A stretch of 64,000 nucleotides of DNA, taken from NCBI RefSeq assembly GCF_000304475.1, contig NC_018942.1, forward strand, positions 1,178,001 through 1,242,000, read 5' to 3'. The position numbers were made by a program, and so were the translations under genes. Under the pieces are notes generated by a model. That model had not been told where the DNA came from, did not search any database, and saw only the letters and a program-made list of their open reading frames with translations. This document shows, one piece after another, positions 18,930 to 28,670 of this stretch (positions are counted from its first letter, which is position 1; the number at the start of each line of letters is the position of its first letter). The DNA is from Kazachstania africana CBS 2517 (taxonomy: Eukaryota > Ascomycota > Saccharomycetes > Saccharomycetales > Saccharomycetaceae).

Positions 18930-21554
18930 TCAAAGTTTATCCTGTACAATTCCCAAAACTGTAGCATAGTTACTAGTTACCCTTTGTACATGTCGAATAT
19001 TAGCACATGCCAGTAGTACATCTTTCATTAACTCTTTTCTTGTCTTTCCCCCTAATTTTGATGTTTCTAAATCACCGTCATTGTATAACCATTGTAGAAC
19101 ATCATCTAATCTATCTGTATACCCTAATTCACTCAATCTAATACAATAAACAATAAGTAATTTTGAGAATTCTTCATTTTCCTCCAGTTTTAATGATACC
19201 AAGATTCTATTTTCTAAATGAGACAAAGTGACAATCTCTTCCATATTTTCAAACCCCTCTTTTATCAGAATCGTTCTTGCAAACCTTTGTAAATTCTTAA
19301 TTCTTCCCTTCCTATTAAGCTCGTCATTAGTTTTACGTTCCATAAAATTTAAAATACTTTGAGGATTGCTCTTGACATCCATGACAAGAGTCTGTACATC
19401 ATCAGAGTTCCAAAAATTGTTAGCTTTTCCTTGATTTAAAGAACCATTTGCTACATTGTTCATATCCCAATATTGAGATCCATATGCCCACCAGCTATCA
19501 CTGACCAAAAGCCAGGTTTCCATATCCTCGTCAAATATATATCCATCGCCGTTACTCAATGTTACCAACGGTATACCATTTTTTGTAATAGCACACATAG
19601 TAATATTTTCAGCTCTGGTTAAGATATCATCAGAATACCTTAAAGAAGGATTTAAAAGTGGGTAAATATTATTAATGGGGAATTTCAATTTGGCGCTCTT
19701 AATATCCCAACAATACATCTCTCCCAGGGAGGTAACACACAACAAGTATTTTGAACATGCCTCAAGAAAACTTATCGGTACACCCAAAATCAATGGCGGA
19801 ACTATTCTCTTTCCTGAATCGGAATAAACATATATTGTACCATCATCAGTACAACATGCCCAGAAAAATTCACCAGCAGTGCACATAGTTATAAATTTCG
19901 GTATGAAGTTTTGAAAAAGTTTGTTTTCTTCATAATCCAACTTTGAAGTTAAGGTAACTATTGTTGGTTTTTGTTCGTTACCTGTACCATTTTTGACGTC
20001 AAATTTTAGTTTTGGTGTGGACGGTGGTATATAATTGAAAGTCAGCCTTATTTTTGGCGTTGCTAACCTTACCCTTGAGAAAGATGCATTTGGAAGGAAT
20101 AGCCCTGTATCAAGAAAATCCATAGGCTCTAGTTCACGTTTTAACTTCTTCGGGATATTATCACTGGGACTTTCCTCCTTTGGTTTACGTTTCAAATCTT
20201 TTGGAACGTTATAGGAGGGGGGACTAAATTCCATCCCATTTCCTTGAACTTTTTTAACTTGTACAGCTGGTGGTATCGATGTTGCTTGAAGTTGGTTTGA
20301 TGACTTCCTTTTGGTAGACTTCTTTGATAAGTTCTTTTGATCTTTATCAGGTTTTGTAGGGGAGAGCGTGATGGGCTCTTTACGTTCTATTTTGACTTGG
20401 CTGCGAACCTTCTTTTCTTCCTCCCCGCTAACCTCAGGAAGTGGTGGTAGCAATTTATTTTGCTTTTGTAATTCGATTATTTCATTTGTTGGTAGAATTT
20501 CACCTAAATCAGTAGGTTGGAATGCAAAAGTGTATAATATCCCGTCATCTGAGATTGCAAAAAGTGTAAGACCATCTGAAGACCACACCATATCATTTAT
20601 TGGCGTATCTGAAACTTGAACGGCATTGAATAGTGGTTTCATACGTTTACTATTCCAAACCAAAACAGTACCATCTTTACTCCCTGATGTCGCAAGTAAG
20701 TTGTATCTTGATTTCGTGCCCTTTTTATTATTTGTTTTTTCGTACATTACCGGGGAATACACTACAACCTTACTCAGGTTAGATGACGGCGATACTATAG
20801 TATTCGCGATCTTGTAGGAATCGTTTGTATCCAGAAGTACAGTGGCAGGAATGGCAGCTGATGATGTTCCTTTCACTGAATTGATTATTGGAAGTGTATT
20901 AGCCTGAGGAGACATGGTCAACTTATAATGTAATGGATATACTTGTACAAATTGATTTAATCTGTGTATCTGTTTGTAACTTCCCTTCTCGTTGAATTGA
21001 TATATGAGGACAGATCTATCACTGCACAGTATGGTGAATCTTTCGCTGGAAGGATCTGTTATGCATACAAATGGGGTTGTGTTTTTATCTAGTTTTATTT
21101 CATTCAGTTTATCACCGGTTATGGCATCCAACAGCAGTATGAGGTTTGGATTGCTACAAAGTACAAATAAAACATTTTTCACTTTATCCAGTTTTATATC
21201 AGTAATTGTAGAAGGTGATTTACATTCAAAAAGAGTATGTCTTTCAATTGTACTTGCAGCATCATTTTTCCAATTGTGATGCCTAATAACTTGATGTTCG
21301 GATCCAACAAACAGATAATTATTCAAAGCCAGAATAAAGAAAGCAGTCTCACCAGTAGGAAGTTCAGCCGGAAATTCAGCACTAATCGTCAAGTCTTGAA
21401 CGGAAACCTTATCAAAGGCAGTATCCACTAGTTGTTGCTGTGACCACACCATCACGTGACCGTCACTTGAAAGAAGAATTAGTTCATTATTAGCCACCGT
21501 GAGTGCATTGAGACGATGCGTTGTTTGATCAATTGGGTATTTAAGCAATCTCAT
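18930..21554 (-). CDS. HIR2: Hir2 subunit of the HIR histone chaperone complex
   Basis: 874 residues; S. cerevisiae Hir2 has 875. The N-terminal half carries degenerate WD40 repeats (for example LLATSGSKDGTVLVWNSKR and NDMVWSSDGLTLFAISDDG). A charged Lys/Pro/Ser-rich linker follows (about 380-490), then the HIRA-type C-terminal domain with further beta-propeller-like segments (FFWACCTDDGTIYVYSDSG) and a helical end. Hir2 acts with Hir1, Hir3 and Hpc2 in replication-independent H3/H4 deposition and in repression of histone genes in the nucleus. It shares a divergent promoter of about 250 bp with CKB2, as in YOR038C-YOR039W. Confidence 0.94.
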   Translation of the reverse strand: MRLLKYPIDQTTHRLNALTVANNELILLSSDGHVMVWSQQQLVDTAFDKVSVQDLTISAEFPAELPTGETAFFILALNNYLFVGSEHQVIRHHNWKNDAASTIERHTLFECKSPSTITDIKLDKVKNVLFVLCSNPNLILLLDAITGDKLNEIKLDKNTTPFVCITDPSSERFTILCSDRSVLIYQFNEKGSYKQIHRLNQFVQVYPLHYKLTMSPQANTLPIINSVKGTSSAAIPATVLLDTNDSYKIANTIVSPSSNLSKVVVYSPVMYEKTNNKKGTKSRYNLLATSGSKDGTVLVWNSKRMKPLFNAVQVSDTPINDMVWSSDGLTLFAISDDGILYTFAFQPTDLGEILPTNEIIELQKQNKLLPPLPEVSGEEEKKVRSQVKIERKEPITLSPTKPDKDQKNLSKKSTKRKSSNQLQATSIPPAVQVKKVQGNGMEFSPPSYNVPKDLKRKPKEESPSDNIPKKLKRELEPMDFLDTGLFLPNASFSRVRLATPKIRLTFNYIPPSTPKLKFDVKNGTGNEQKPTIVTLTSKLDYEENKLFQNFIPKFITMCTAGEFFWACCTDDGTIYVYSDSGKRIVPPLILGVPISFLEACSKYLLCVTSLGEMYCWDIKSAKLKFPINNIYPLLNPSLRYSDDILTRAENITMCAITKNGIPLVTLSNGDGYIFDEDMETWLLVSDSWWAYGSQYWDMNNVANGSLNQGKANNFWNSDDVQTLVMDVKSNPQSILNFMERKTNDELNRKGRIKNLQRFARTILIKEGFENMEEIVTLSHLENRILVSLKLEENEEFSKLLIVYCIRLSELGYTDRLDDVLQWLYNDGDLETSKLGGKTRKELMKDVLLACANIRHVQRVTSNYATVLGIVQDKL

Positions 21555-21802
21555 CGTAATGATATGCTGTAATTATTTAGAAATCAACGTCTATTTTTTT
21601 CCCCTTTCAATGGTTGTTCTCTTGCTTGTTTATAATAGTTGTTCTCTAAATTTTTTTTTTTAAAATTTCGACGAGAAAACTTAACATCGAATTGTGTGTT
21701 ACTTTAACCTTGTACGTTGGATATAAGAGAAAGCTCTTTAATATTACGAAGGTTTCCACTGACGACGTCGAATAGTGTATACTAGTATAAGGAAGGTCCT
21801 AT

Positions 21803-22579
21803 ATGTCTAATAAGTCTGGGGATATCGAAATGGGCAGCGAATCTAGAGTGGAAGAGATAGTTGATGATGAAATCGTTGACGACGCTACTGATTCGTCAGA
21901 ATATGTTGAAATGTGGATAGACCTTTTCCTGGGTAAGAAGGGACATGAATACTTTTGCGATATTGATCCAGATTATATTACGGATCGTTTCAATCTGATC
22001 AACTTACAAAAGACGGTATCTAAGTTTACTCAAGTGGTTCAATATATTGTCGATGAATTGGATGAATCAGTTCTGGAGAACATGTCACACGCACGTTTAG
22101 AACAGTTAGAAAACGATGCACGTAAACTATATGGGCTGGTGCATGCTCGTTATATCATAACATTGAAAGGTTTACAAAAGATGTTGGCGAAATATAAGGA
22201 TGCAGATTTTGGTAGGTGTCCAAGGGTCTACTGTAACTTCCAACCGTTGTTACCAGTTGGATCACACGACGTACCAGGAATAGACTGTGTCAAATTATAT
22301 TGTCCATCCTGTGAAGATTTATATATTCCAAAATCATCGAGACACAGCGCCATTGATGGTGCTTATTTTGGCACTAGTTTTCCCGGTATGTTTTTGCAAG
22401 CATTCCCAGAAATGGTACCAAGACATCCAACCAGAAGATACGTTCCAAAAATATTTGGGTTTGAATTACACAAGCAAGCGCAATTAGCACGTTGGCAAGA
22501 GTTGCAACGTTTAAAACTGGAAAAGAAATTGAAAGGCGCCAATTTTGACCTAACAAAATATGGTGGCTACAAAAATTAG
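21803..22579 (+). CDS. CKB2: Casein kinase 2 regulatory beta' subunit
   Basis: 258 residues, equal to the S. cerevisiae Ckb2 length. An acidic N-terminus precedes the conserved block from WIDLFLGKKGHEYFCDID. The zinc ribbon has four Cys (139, 144, 167, 170) in CPRVYC and CVKLYCPSC, and the dimer region ends with TSFPGMFLQAFPEMVP and PKIFGFELHKQAQ. It stabilises the CK2 holoenzyme and steers substrate choice in nucleus and cytosol. The YOR039W position (after HIR2, before GLO4) and the lack of the long acidic insert of Ckb1 both support CKB2. Confidence 0.96.
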   Translation: MSNKSGDIEMGSESRVEEIVDDEIVDDATDSSEYVEMWIDLFLGKKGHEYFCDIDPDYITDRFNLINLQKTVSKFTQVVQYIVDELDESVLENMSHARLEQLENDARKLYGLVHARYIITLKGLQKMLAKYKDADFGRCPRVYCNFQPLLPVGSHDVPGIDCVKLYCPSCEDLYIPKSSRHSAIDGAYFGTSFPGMFLQAFPEMVPRHPTRRYVPKIFGFELHKQAQLARWQELQRLKLEKKLKGANFDLTKYGGYKN

Positions 22580-23038
22580 GATCCATGATCAATCACCACA
22601 TTTAAACGATTGTACATTTTTTCAAAAAAACCAAACTTACTAAAAAAAGTCAAAAAATTGAATGCATTGTAGCATATATTAAACTCAATTCAGTAAAAAA
22701 GAAATGATATCTCTACTTCCTCCAAAGACATACAAAACATAATATGTACTTATATAACTGTAACAACTGTTATCTTCAACCGAATGATGTATGAAGAAGT
22801 ATTATTCAACGAAATTGTAATGTGTCTACATATATATATATAGTCGATTCTATTAGAGGTTTTTTTTTCAATATTAGGGATATTGTTATTTTTTGTAACA
22901 GGCGATGTGATGGCATTGAATTTAAAGAAGCTGGGAAAAATATGTATATCGAATTTTGACTGAGTAGTCTCGTATTGGTGCTCTGTAAAGGTGTCTATAA
23001 TTATCTTTGTTTTACAGTAGATTAGGGACAGACTTTGT
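22580..23038. other. Intergenic, CKB2 to GLO4
   Basis: About 460 very AT-rich bases holding the CKB2 3' UTR and GLO4 promoter. A minus-strand frame of 119 codons overlaps the GLO4 start, but it is low in complexity and unrecognisable, so I do not call it. Confidence 0.5.
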
Positions 23039-23890
23039 ATGCTAATAAGGCAAGTCAGGAAGATGCATATTAAACCAATTAAGATGAGATGGGCCACTGG
23101 TGGCGACAACTACTCATACCTTTTGAGTACTCAGGATAAGAAACTTTCGTGGTTGATTGATCCCGCAGAACCAATGGAAGTGAAGCCTAAATTAGATTCT
23201 TTTGAATTGAAAAGTATCAGATGTATTGTTAATACACATCATCATTTCGATCATTCGGGAGGAAATTTGAATATGGTTCATGATTTAAAAATTGCAGGTA
23301 ATTCGTCTGTCGTCAAGATTGTTGCAGGGTCAACTGAATCGCAAGGTGCTACTGAGATTCCTGAGCATTTGCAACGTTACAAACTGGGGAATTTAGATAT
23401 CTTGTGTATTAGGACACCATGTCATACGCAAGACTCTGTTTGTTACTATGTTAAGGATCCCGAAACGAATGAGCATGCTCTATTTACAGGAGATACGCTA
23501 TTTACCGCTGGTTCTGGTAGATTTTTCGAAGGCACTGGGGAAGACATGGATGCTGCTTTGAATAAGAGGTTGTTAGAAGGTGTTGGGGAACCAAATTGGA
23601 GCCTTACAAGGGTTTTCCCAGGTCACGAATATACAAAGAGTAATGTGAAATTTGTTCGTAAAGCGGTATACACAAACATTGGAGAGAATGACGCCTTAGA
23701 TGAGTTGGAAGATTTCTGTAATAAGCATGAAATGACTACTGGTAGGTTTACATTACAGGACGAATTGAAATTTAACCCATTTATGAGATTGGATGACAAG
23801 CTTGTAAGAAAAGCTGTCGGTGATAGTGCCGGAAAAATGGGTAGAAGTGAAGTTATGGATAAATTGAGACATATGAAAAACAGTATGTAA
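23039..23890 (+). CDS. GLO4: Glyoxalase II (S-lactoylglutathione hydrolase), GLO4-type
   Basis: 283 residues. It is a metallo-beta-lactamase fold with the binuclear zinc motif THHHFDHSGG (His67, His69, Asp71, His72), the ligands CIRTPCHTQDS and FTGDTLFTAGSGRFFEGTG, and FPGHEYT. It hydrolyses S-D-lactoylglutathione to D-lactate and glutathione in methylglyoxal detoxification. Two in-frame ATGs matter. The first gives a short basic leader, and the second (23063) begins at the point where cytosolic Glo2 begins. GLO4 is mitochondrial in S. cerevisiae and occupies this site (YOR040W). With GLO2 absent from the window, this gene could serve one or both compartments. Confidence 0.93.
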   Translation: MLIRQVRKMHIKPIKMRWATGGDNYSYLLSTQDKKLSWLIDPAEPMEVKPKLDSFELKSIRCIVNTHHHFDHSGGNLNMVHDLKIAGNSSVVKIVAGSTESQGATEIPEHLQRYKLGNLDILCIRTPCHTQDSVCYYVKDPETNEHALFTGDTLFTAGSGRFFEGTGEDMDAALNKRLLEGVGEPNWSLTRVFPGHEYTKSNVKFVRKAVYTNIGENDALDELEDFCNKHEMTTGRFTLQDELKFNPFMRLDDKLVRKAVGDSAGKMGRSEVMDKLRHMKNSM

Positions 23891-23993
23891 GATTGTGTGT
23901 ACTTTTTAGTCCAAATATGCCACTGATTTCTATATTTTGAAAATATTCATCTGATGACTAATTAATAGGAATTAAATAGTACGATAAGAAAAT

Positions 23994-24190
23994 AAAATGT
24001 CTGATAAGCCAAAGAGATTCACCAAAAGATAATAAAAACATCATGCAGTGAAGTAGAAGATTAATCTAAAGCCAAAATCATTTTCGAAAGAAAACTTTCT
24101 CTATCTCCGCTGTCCACGCCTCCTAAGATACTGAAAGAAATAGCAAAGGAAGTTCTATAAAGCAGAGATTCTACTATTATATTCCCAGCC
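23994..24190 (-). ncRNA. Possible H/ACA snoRNA (snR9-like)
   Basis: In S. cerevisiae, as I recall, SNR9 lies between GLO4 and CUE5. Here the minus strand has AUCUCUG (about 24169-24163) pairing with CGGAGAU (24109-24103), directly followed by AGAGAA (24102-24097), which fits an H box. The pocket strand GGACAG (24115-24110) is complementary to 25S rRNA just 5' of pseudouridine 2340. A second hairpin (UUCAC/GUGAA) and an ACA at 24000-23998 follow. The 5' pocket strand fits poorly, and the pairing next to the target base is imperfect. This is a candidate only. Confidence 0.28.
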
Positions 24191-24780
24191 TCTTTCAAAA
24201 AAGAACAAGAGAGAATGAGAAGAAAGGTTTTGAGAAATAGAAAAAAAACTTTGACTCTTTATATACTTTTACAAATTTTCGATGCGCATGAAAGAAAAAA
24301 TTTCATGCCCTAAGCAAAAAAAAACTCGAATTACAGCGAGAAGATGGCACTTGTGATAGTAGTAGTCATGGTAATTGCAGGTGTTGTTCCTGTTGTTGCT
24401 ATCAGTTCGGGTAGTATGGTCGATATGGATGGATGTGCGCTATTACGTGTCGAAAGGCTATACATTCGAGCTATCAAGAGAACTTAGACGGTCCTGTTGA
24501 CAGATAGACAATACCAGACTAAAAGCTCATGTTCTTGAGCCCTTGTAAGATTAACATAGTAGTATACATATTTGACATCATCTATCACTAGTGTGCTTAG
24601 ATATATACATATTTGTATCGATACTTGTATTCCTCTCAACTTGACCTCACCAGTTCTGTCTTTTTTTCGACATTGGAAACTGGAAGAATTAAAATCAGCC
24701 CAGTCCCCTATAGAAAGCATAGAATACACAGACAGTAAATCTACATAAGATAGTTTCCATAGAGTTTCTGTATAAAAAGT
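24191..24780. other. Intergenic, upstream of CUE5
   Basis: Poly-A-rich at 24240-24330, then a more GC-balanced stretch (24341-24480) that can form a hairpin with TGATAG/CTATCA arms at 24353-24402. It could be an RNA gene or 5' UTR; I cannot assign it. The CUE5 promoter must lie here. Confidence 0.4.
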
Positions 24781-26037
24781 ATGAGTGAAGAAGAAGCAAA
24801 TAACGTAGTCAAGGGGGGTAAAGAAGTTTCATCAGAGGAACCTTCGAAAGAGAAACCGGAAGATGATTTAGTAGAAGATGTTGATATTGAAGAAAATGAT
24901 ACTAATAAATCGGTACAGAATGAAGATGAAAGTAAGGAAAAGGCACCTCCATTACCAACAAGGGAAAAGACTCCTGAAACTAAAGAGGAGAATCCAATTT
25001 TCAAGCAATTGAGAGAAGCATTTCCCAATATCGAAGAAAACCATATTAAAGCTGTGATTATTGCATCACAAGGAGCCATTGATCCTGCTTTTAATGCACT
25101 TTTGTTTCTTTCAGACCCAGATTCAGGCAAAGATATCAAATTGCCTTCTAGACCTGTCACACCGGGTATTTCTTCACATAAGAAATTGAATCAATTAGAA
25201 CAAGATGAAATGTTGGCTCGTCAGTTAAGCGACCAGTACAACAAGCCAAGACGCGGACGCCATCATCGTCCTCGTCCACATAGACCACAGCCTGGTACTG
25301 ATGAGTATGCCTGGTACGAAGCAAGAATTCAGGATAGGGAAAGAAGACGTCATCGTCCTTTAACTGATGAAGAAAGGAGAGAAATATATGATGACGATGA
25401 CACATGGGCAAATTTTGTTGAAAAAGACTTGCCTGAATTGAGAGCAAAGGCAAATAAGTCAATTCAAGAGACAGCTACAAAAGTTAGTAATTGGTGGAGT
25501 GGTGTTACCAAGAATTTCGCTAACGATGAATATGATCAACAACCACGTAGAAGCGGTAGTAATACTGATTATAATATGAATGATGATCAATTAAGACAAC
25601 AAGAGGAAGCTTTGAGATACTATGAAAAGAAAAGAAGTAATACTAAGCCTGGCGAAAGACGTAGATTCAATTCATTTGGTGCACATGTTGGTGAGCGTGG
25701 TGACTCATTAGAAAATCATGGGATTTTGTTGACAAATGAGGATTTATCCGATGATGAAGATGTACCACCACAATTACCATCAAGAGAAAGATCTAAGAAC
25801 CTTGAAACCGCTTCTTCTGCAGATCCAGACAGTTCTATGATCACCAATGAAGATCAAAAAGTCATCCCACAAACCACGTATATTGACACACCAGACACGG
25901 TTACAAAGAAGAAATGGCAACCTGTACCACCAGAACCGCTCGGTGCTACCCCTACAAAGGTCACGGCATCGACCAAGGCCAAGCTTGGAACCAGTCCTGA
26001 TGCGGATGAGTTCTTAATCAACAGTGACGATGAATAG
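24781..26037 (+). CDS. CUE5: Cue5 ubiquitin-binding autophagy receptor
   Basis: 418 residues; S. cerevisiae Cue5 has 411. An acidic Glu/Lys/Asp N-terminus leads to a CUE domain at about residues 70-112 (NPIFKQLREAFPNIEE followed by HIKAVI and ending with a di-leucine-type ALLFLSDP). Then come PSRPVTPG, a basic His/Arg-rich stretch (GRHHRPRPHRP) and the ANFVEKDLPELRAKANKSI block. Cue5 binds ubiquitinated aggregates and links them to Atg8. The last residues (EFLINSDDE) are conserved-looking. Position matches YOR042W. The minus-strand snoRNA downstream mirrors the S. cerevisiae arrangement. Confidence 0.93.
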   Translation: MSEEEANNVVKGGKEVSSEEPSKEKPEDDLVEDVDIEENDTNKSVQNEDESKEKAPPLPTREKTPETKEENPIFKQLREAFPNIEENHIKAVIIASQGAIDPAFNALLFLSDPDSGKDIKLPSRPVTPGISSHKKLNQLEQDEMLARQLSDQYNKPRRGRHHRPRPHRPQPGTDEYAWYEARIQDRERRRHRPLTDEERREIYDDDDTWANFVEKDLPELRAKANKSIQETATKVSNWWSGVTKNFANDEYDQQPRRSGSNTDYNMNDDQLRQQEEALRYYEKKRSNTKPGERRRFNSFGAHVGERGDSLENHGILLTNEDLSDDEDVPPQLPSRERSKNLETASSADPDSSMITNEDQKVIPQTTYIDTPDTVTKKKWQPVPPEPLGATPTKVTASTKAKLGTSPDADEFLINSDDE

Positions 26038-26113
26038 TGACTATTTGCGTTGCCCAACATATCCCATACAAGCTCGAGCTTAATAGTTACGTATATAAAT
26101 AAAAATTACTAGA

Positions 26114-26240
26114 CTGTGCGTTTTGTCAGTTTGTAAAGTTCTTTTTCTTCTATTGTAGTAGCTATTGTTAGTTACTAGTTCAGATAATGTAGATAAGTAT
26201 TAATTTCGAACTTGGTCATCATGTAAGTAAAACCGCACAA
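26114..26240 (-). ncRNA. SNR62: C/D box snoRNA snR62
   Basis: On the minus strand a C box AUGAUGA (26222-26216) is followed by a 14-nt guide, CUUAUCUACAUUAU (26197-26184), directly abutting CUGA (26183-26180, D' box). A second CUGA (26129-26126) is the D box. The ends pair as UGUGCGGUUUU (26239-26229) with AAAACGCACA (26124-26115), forming a terminal stem. The guide is an exact complement of the 25S rRNA segment AUAAUGUAGAUAAG. The fifth base from the box pairs with U1888, the known target of snR62. S. cerevisiae SNR62 lies on the same relative strand between CUE5 and WHI2. The exact ends are approximate. Confidence 0.9.
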
Positions 26241-27083
26241 AAATTTCAAGTATGATACTAATTGAAAGTCACGTCTAGTCCTCTAAGACACCTGCCTTTC
26301 AATGTACCGGGCTGCCAATGAGTTCAGTATATGGACAGGAATAACATCATTCAGTATAATAAAATCATCTCTCGTGGCTCCTTTTATACTGAAAAAAATT
26401 TTCCACTGCATGCTCAGAACCCACTCAATTCACGTGATGGGTGCGAGCAGAAGAATCGAATAAAGAAGTGAGGGCTTGTGGCATAGCTGGCCTCGCAAGT
26501 GACACAGCACTGTGAGACATATACTCGTAACAAGAGGTTTTGATGGGCATTCTTAGATTCACAAGAGCCTACTGTGCAAGAGCCGGAGAAGAATACGCTA
26601 CAAACCACTCTTGCCCATCCTTACACCCGGCTAACATAGCACTCTGGTTTTTCTTACAACCTCTCATCCAAAGGCTCGTAATGGCCATGCTTAGATGACT
26701 TGCGTTGCCAGCTCAAGTAATTAAAGTTGGTATACGATTAGTACCATCAATTACTCTTCATAATGCGTTATTTGAACTGTATATCTTCTGCTCGCTAACG
26801 AAGGCAAAAAAAATAGAAGGAAGGAAAAAAAATTTCAAAAGAAGAGAAGGAAAAACATTTAGTTTCACTGTCACGTTGAATATAATACATTCAGAATTGT
26901 TTCATCATCTGCACTGATTGGTACATTTATAACTTATACACCAAGATAATTGGTATCTCTATAGATTCATAGGATTAGGGAAAAAATTGTCATTATCTAT
27001 TCTTTTTCTTTCTCCGAAATTATATTTTGCATTTTTGGTTTTAACTCAAACTGTAGGAAGCATCCGATAATTGAAAGAAAATT
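26241..27083. other. Intergenic, snR62 promoter and WHI2 upstream region
   Basis: About 840 bp. The left part should drive the minus-strand snoRNA and the right part WHI2. It contains A-rich runs at 26805-26850 and short frames without features. No further gene is supported. Confidence 0.45.
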
Positions 27084-28670
27084 ATGCAGAACATAATCAC
27101 TCAGGTGTCTCAGGAGGGTGCTAATGGTAACCCACTGTTGGGAAACAGTCAGCAACAGTTCTATAACTCTGCAGATTCTTCAGATTATTATGATGGATCA
27201 GAAAATGATATGTACGGTAATTCATTAATTCATTTGAATATTCAAGAAAATCATTATTTCATAACAAGAGACCAGTTGATGTCACTTCCTGAATCTTTAC
27301 TGCTATGTCTTTTCCCATCTGGGGTGTTTCTTGATAGAGATGGTCAAGTTATTACAAATTTGACCCCCGAAGATGAGGTTTATATCGTCACTTTTCCACC
27401 AGATTGTTTTGAATATATCATGGAGATTTTCACAAAGGCACATGACGATCTTGTAAACCATCCAATCGAAGAGTTCTTTGGAAAGCCATCATCAAGTGGA
27501 TTTGTCAATTCTGCAAAGGGGTTTTTCAACTTTGGTTATTCAAATCAAAATAATCAATCCACCAGTGAACAGGATTTATTGCATCAAAAACCGGCAATTA
27601 TCGTATTGAGAGAAGATTTAGATTATTACTGTGTCCCACTGCATGAATTTCAATTCGAAATGAATGAAAATGAAACTGATAGTATTAATCACGAAAATAA
27701 TGAAGACCTTCTACAACATTTTATGGCCCAAGTTAAAATAGCTGCTGGCAGTTTTTTAGCTAATAATACTTCAATTTTCCAAGGCCTATTTTCAACAAAT
27801 AGATTAAGATATCAAAATAATACAAATAATAATAATAACAATAATACTATTAGTACCAATAATATGGATAGCAAACAATTGGGTCCTGCTGAACAGCATC
27901 TTATGGATATGCTATGTTCTTCAGGTTTTACAATAGAATCAAAATGGGGTAATCGAACTCAAGAAGCAGGTAAAACCGTTATTTCATCGTTATCGTTATG
28001 TAGATTGGCTAACGAAACAACCCAGCAATTTAGAGAGAAATATGAACTTGCTAGATTGAAATGGTTACAAGAATATACTGAAAAGATCAATAGCACTAGC
28101 AATAACACTAGACCTTCTTTACTGCTCTCGAGATCTTCATTGTCGATAACTGATGCATATAATAATAATACATTATCGGAATCTTCGTTATCTCTGACAC
28201 CATCACGTTCCAATAATTTAACCCCAAGTAAAAGTGCACTAGGTATAAGTAACGGAAGAGAAGGTAGAAATGAAAAGAGAAAGTCAAGATTATCTGTCTT
28301 AGCAGATAATGTACGTTCTCGTTCCACATCGAAAAATAGACATGGTTCCAAAAATGAAAATATAGAATTGCCAAAAGTTTATGATTTAGTTGAAAAACCA
28401 AATATAAATGCTAAATTGCTGCTATTTTGGAGGAAACCCGCTAGAAAATGTTGGTGGGGTGATGAAGAGATAGAACTTGAAGTTGAAATATATGGAGAAT
28501 GGGTTGATAAGGATAAGAAAATAGTGAAGTTGAAATTGCCTCAAAATTTTACTGAATCTCAAGATAACGAAGAAATATTGTTGAAAAGCTTAAATAAGAT
28601 AAAAATCCCTGTAAGACTACATATCAGAAGAGTTTGGACTTTAGAATTAAGCGTCATTGGAGTACAATAA
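27084..28670 (+). CDS. WHI2: Whi2 general-stress-response and nutrient-signalling protein
   Basis: 528 residues; S. cerevisiae Whi2 has 486. The N-terminal KCTD-like BTB region (about 50-140) is very conserved (HLNIQENHYFITRDQLMSLP, PPDCFEYIMEI). LGPAEQHLMDMLCSSGFT and TVISSLSLCRLANETT lie in the centre, and NINAKLLLFWRKPARKCWWG with RLHIRRVWTLELSVIGVQ at the end. Whi2 with Psr1/Psr2 phosphatases activates Msn2 and restrains TORC1 on low amino acids. Extra length is due to Asn- and Ser-rich inserts, including an AAT-repeat-encoded Asn run (27821-27851). Synteny is YOR043W. Confidence 0.97.
   Translation: MQNIITQVSQEGANGNPLLGNSQQQFYNSADSSDYYDGSENDMYGNSLIHLNIQENHYFITRDQLMSLPESLLLCLFPSGVFLDRDGQVITNLTPEDEVYIVTFPPDCFEYIMEIFTKAHDDLVNHPIEEFFGKPSSSGFVNSAKGFFNFGYSNQNNQSTSEQDLLHQKPAIIVLREDLDYYCVPLHEFQFEMNENETDSINHENNEDLLQHFMAQVKIAAGSFLANNTSIFQGLFSTNRLRYQNNTNNNNNNNTISTNNMDSKQLGPAEQHLMDMLCSSGFTIESKWGNRTQEAGKTVISSLSLCRLANETTQQFREKYELARLKWLQEYTEKINSTSNNTRPSLLLSRSSLSITDAYNNNTLSESSLSLTPSRSNNLTPSKSALGISNGREGRNEKRKSRLSVLADNVRSRSTSKNRHGSKNENIELPKVYDLVEKPNINAKLLLFWRKPARKCWWGDEEIELEVEIYGEWVDKDKKIVKLKLPQNFTESQDNEEILLKSLNKIKIPVRLHIRRVWTLELSVIGVQ

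Noticed and set aside
23016..23031. Plus-strand sequence nearly antisense to 25S rRNA around 2333-2347, as in a C/D guide for that region
   Set aside because: One base is inserted in the middle, no D box (CTGA) follows, and there is no good C box upstream. It overlaps the GLO4 leader. Most likely chance.
22750..23109. 119-codon minus-strand frame overlapping the GLO4 start
   Set aside because: Low-complexity Ile/Thr/Asn-rich translation, antisense to a conserved gene, no family signal.
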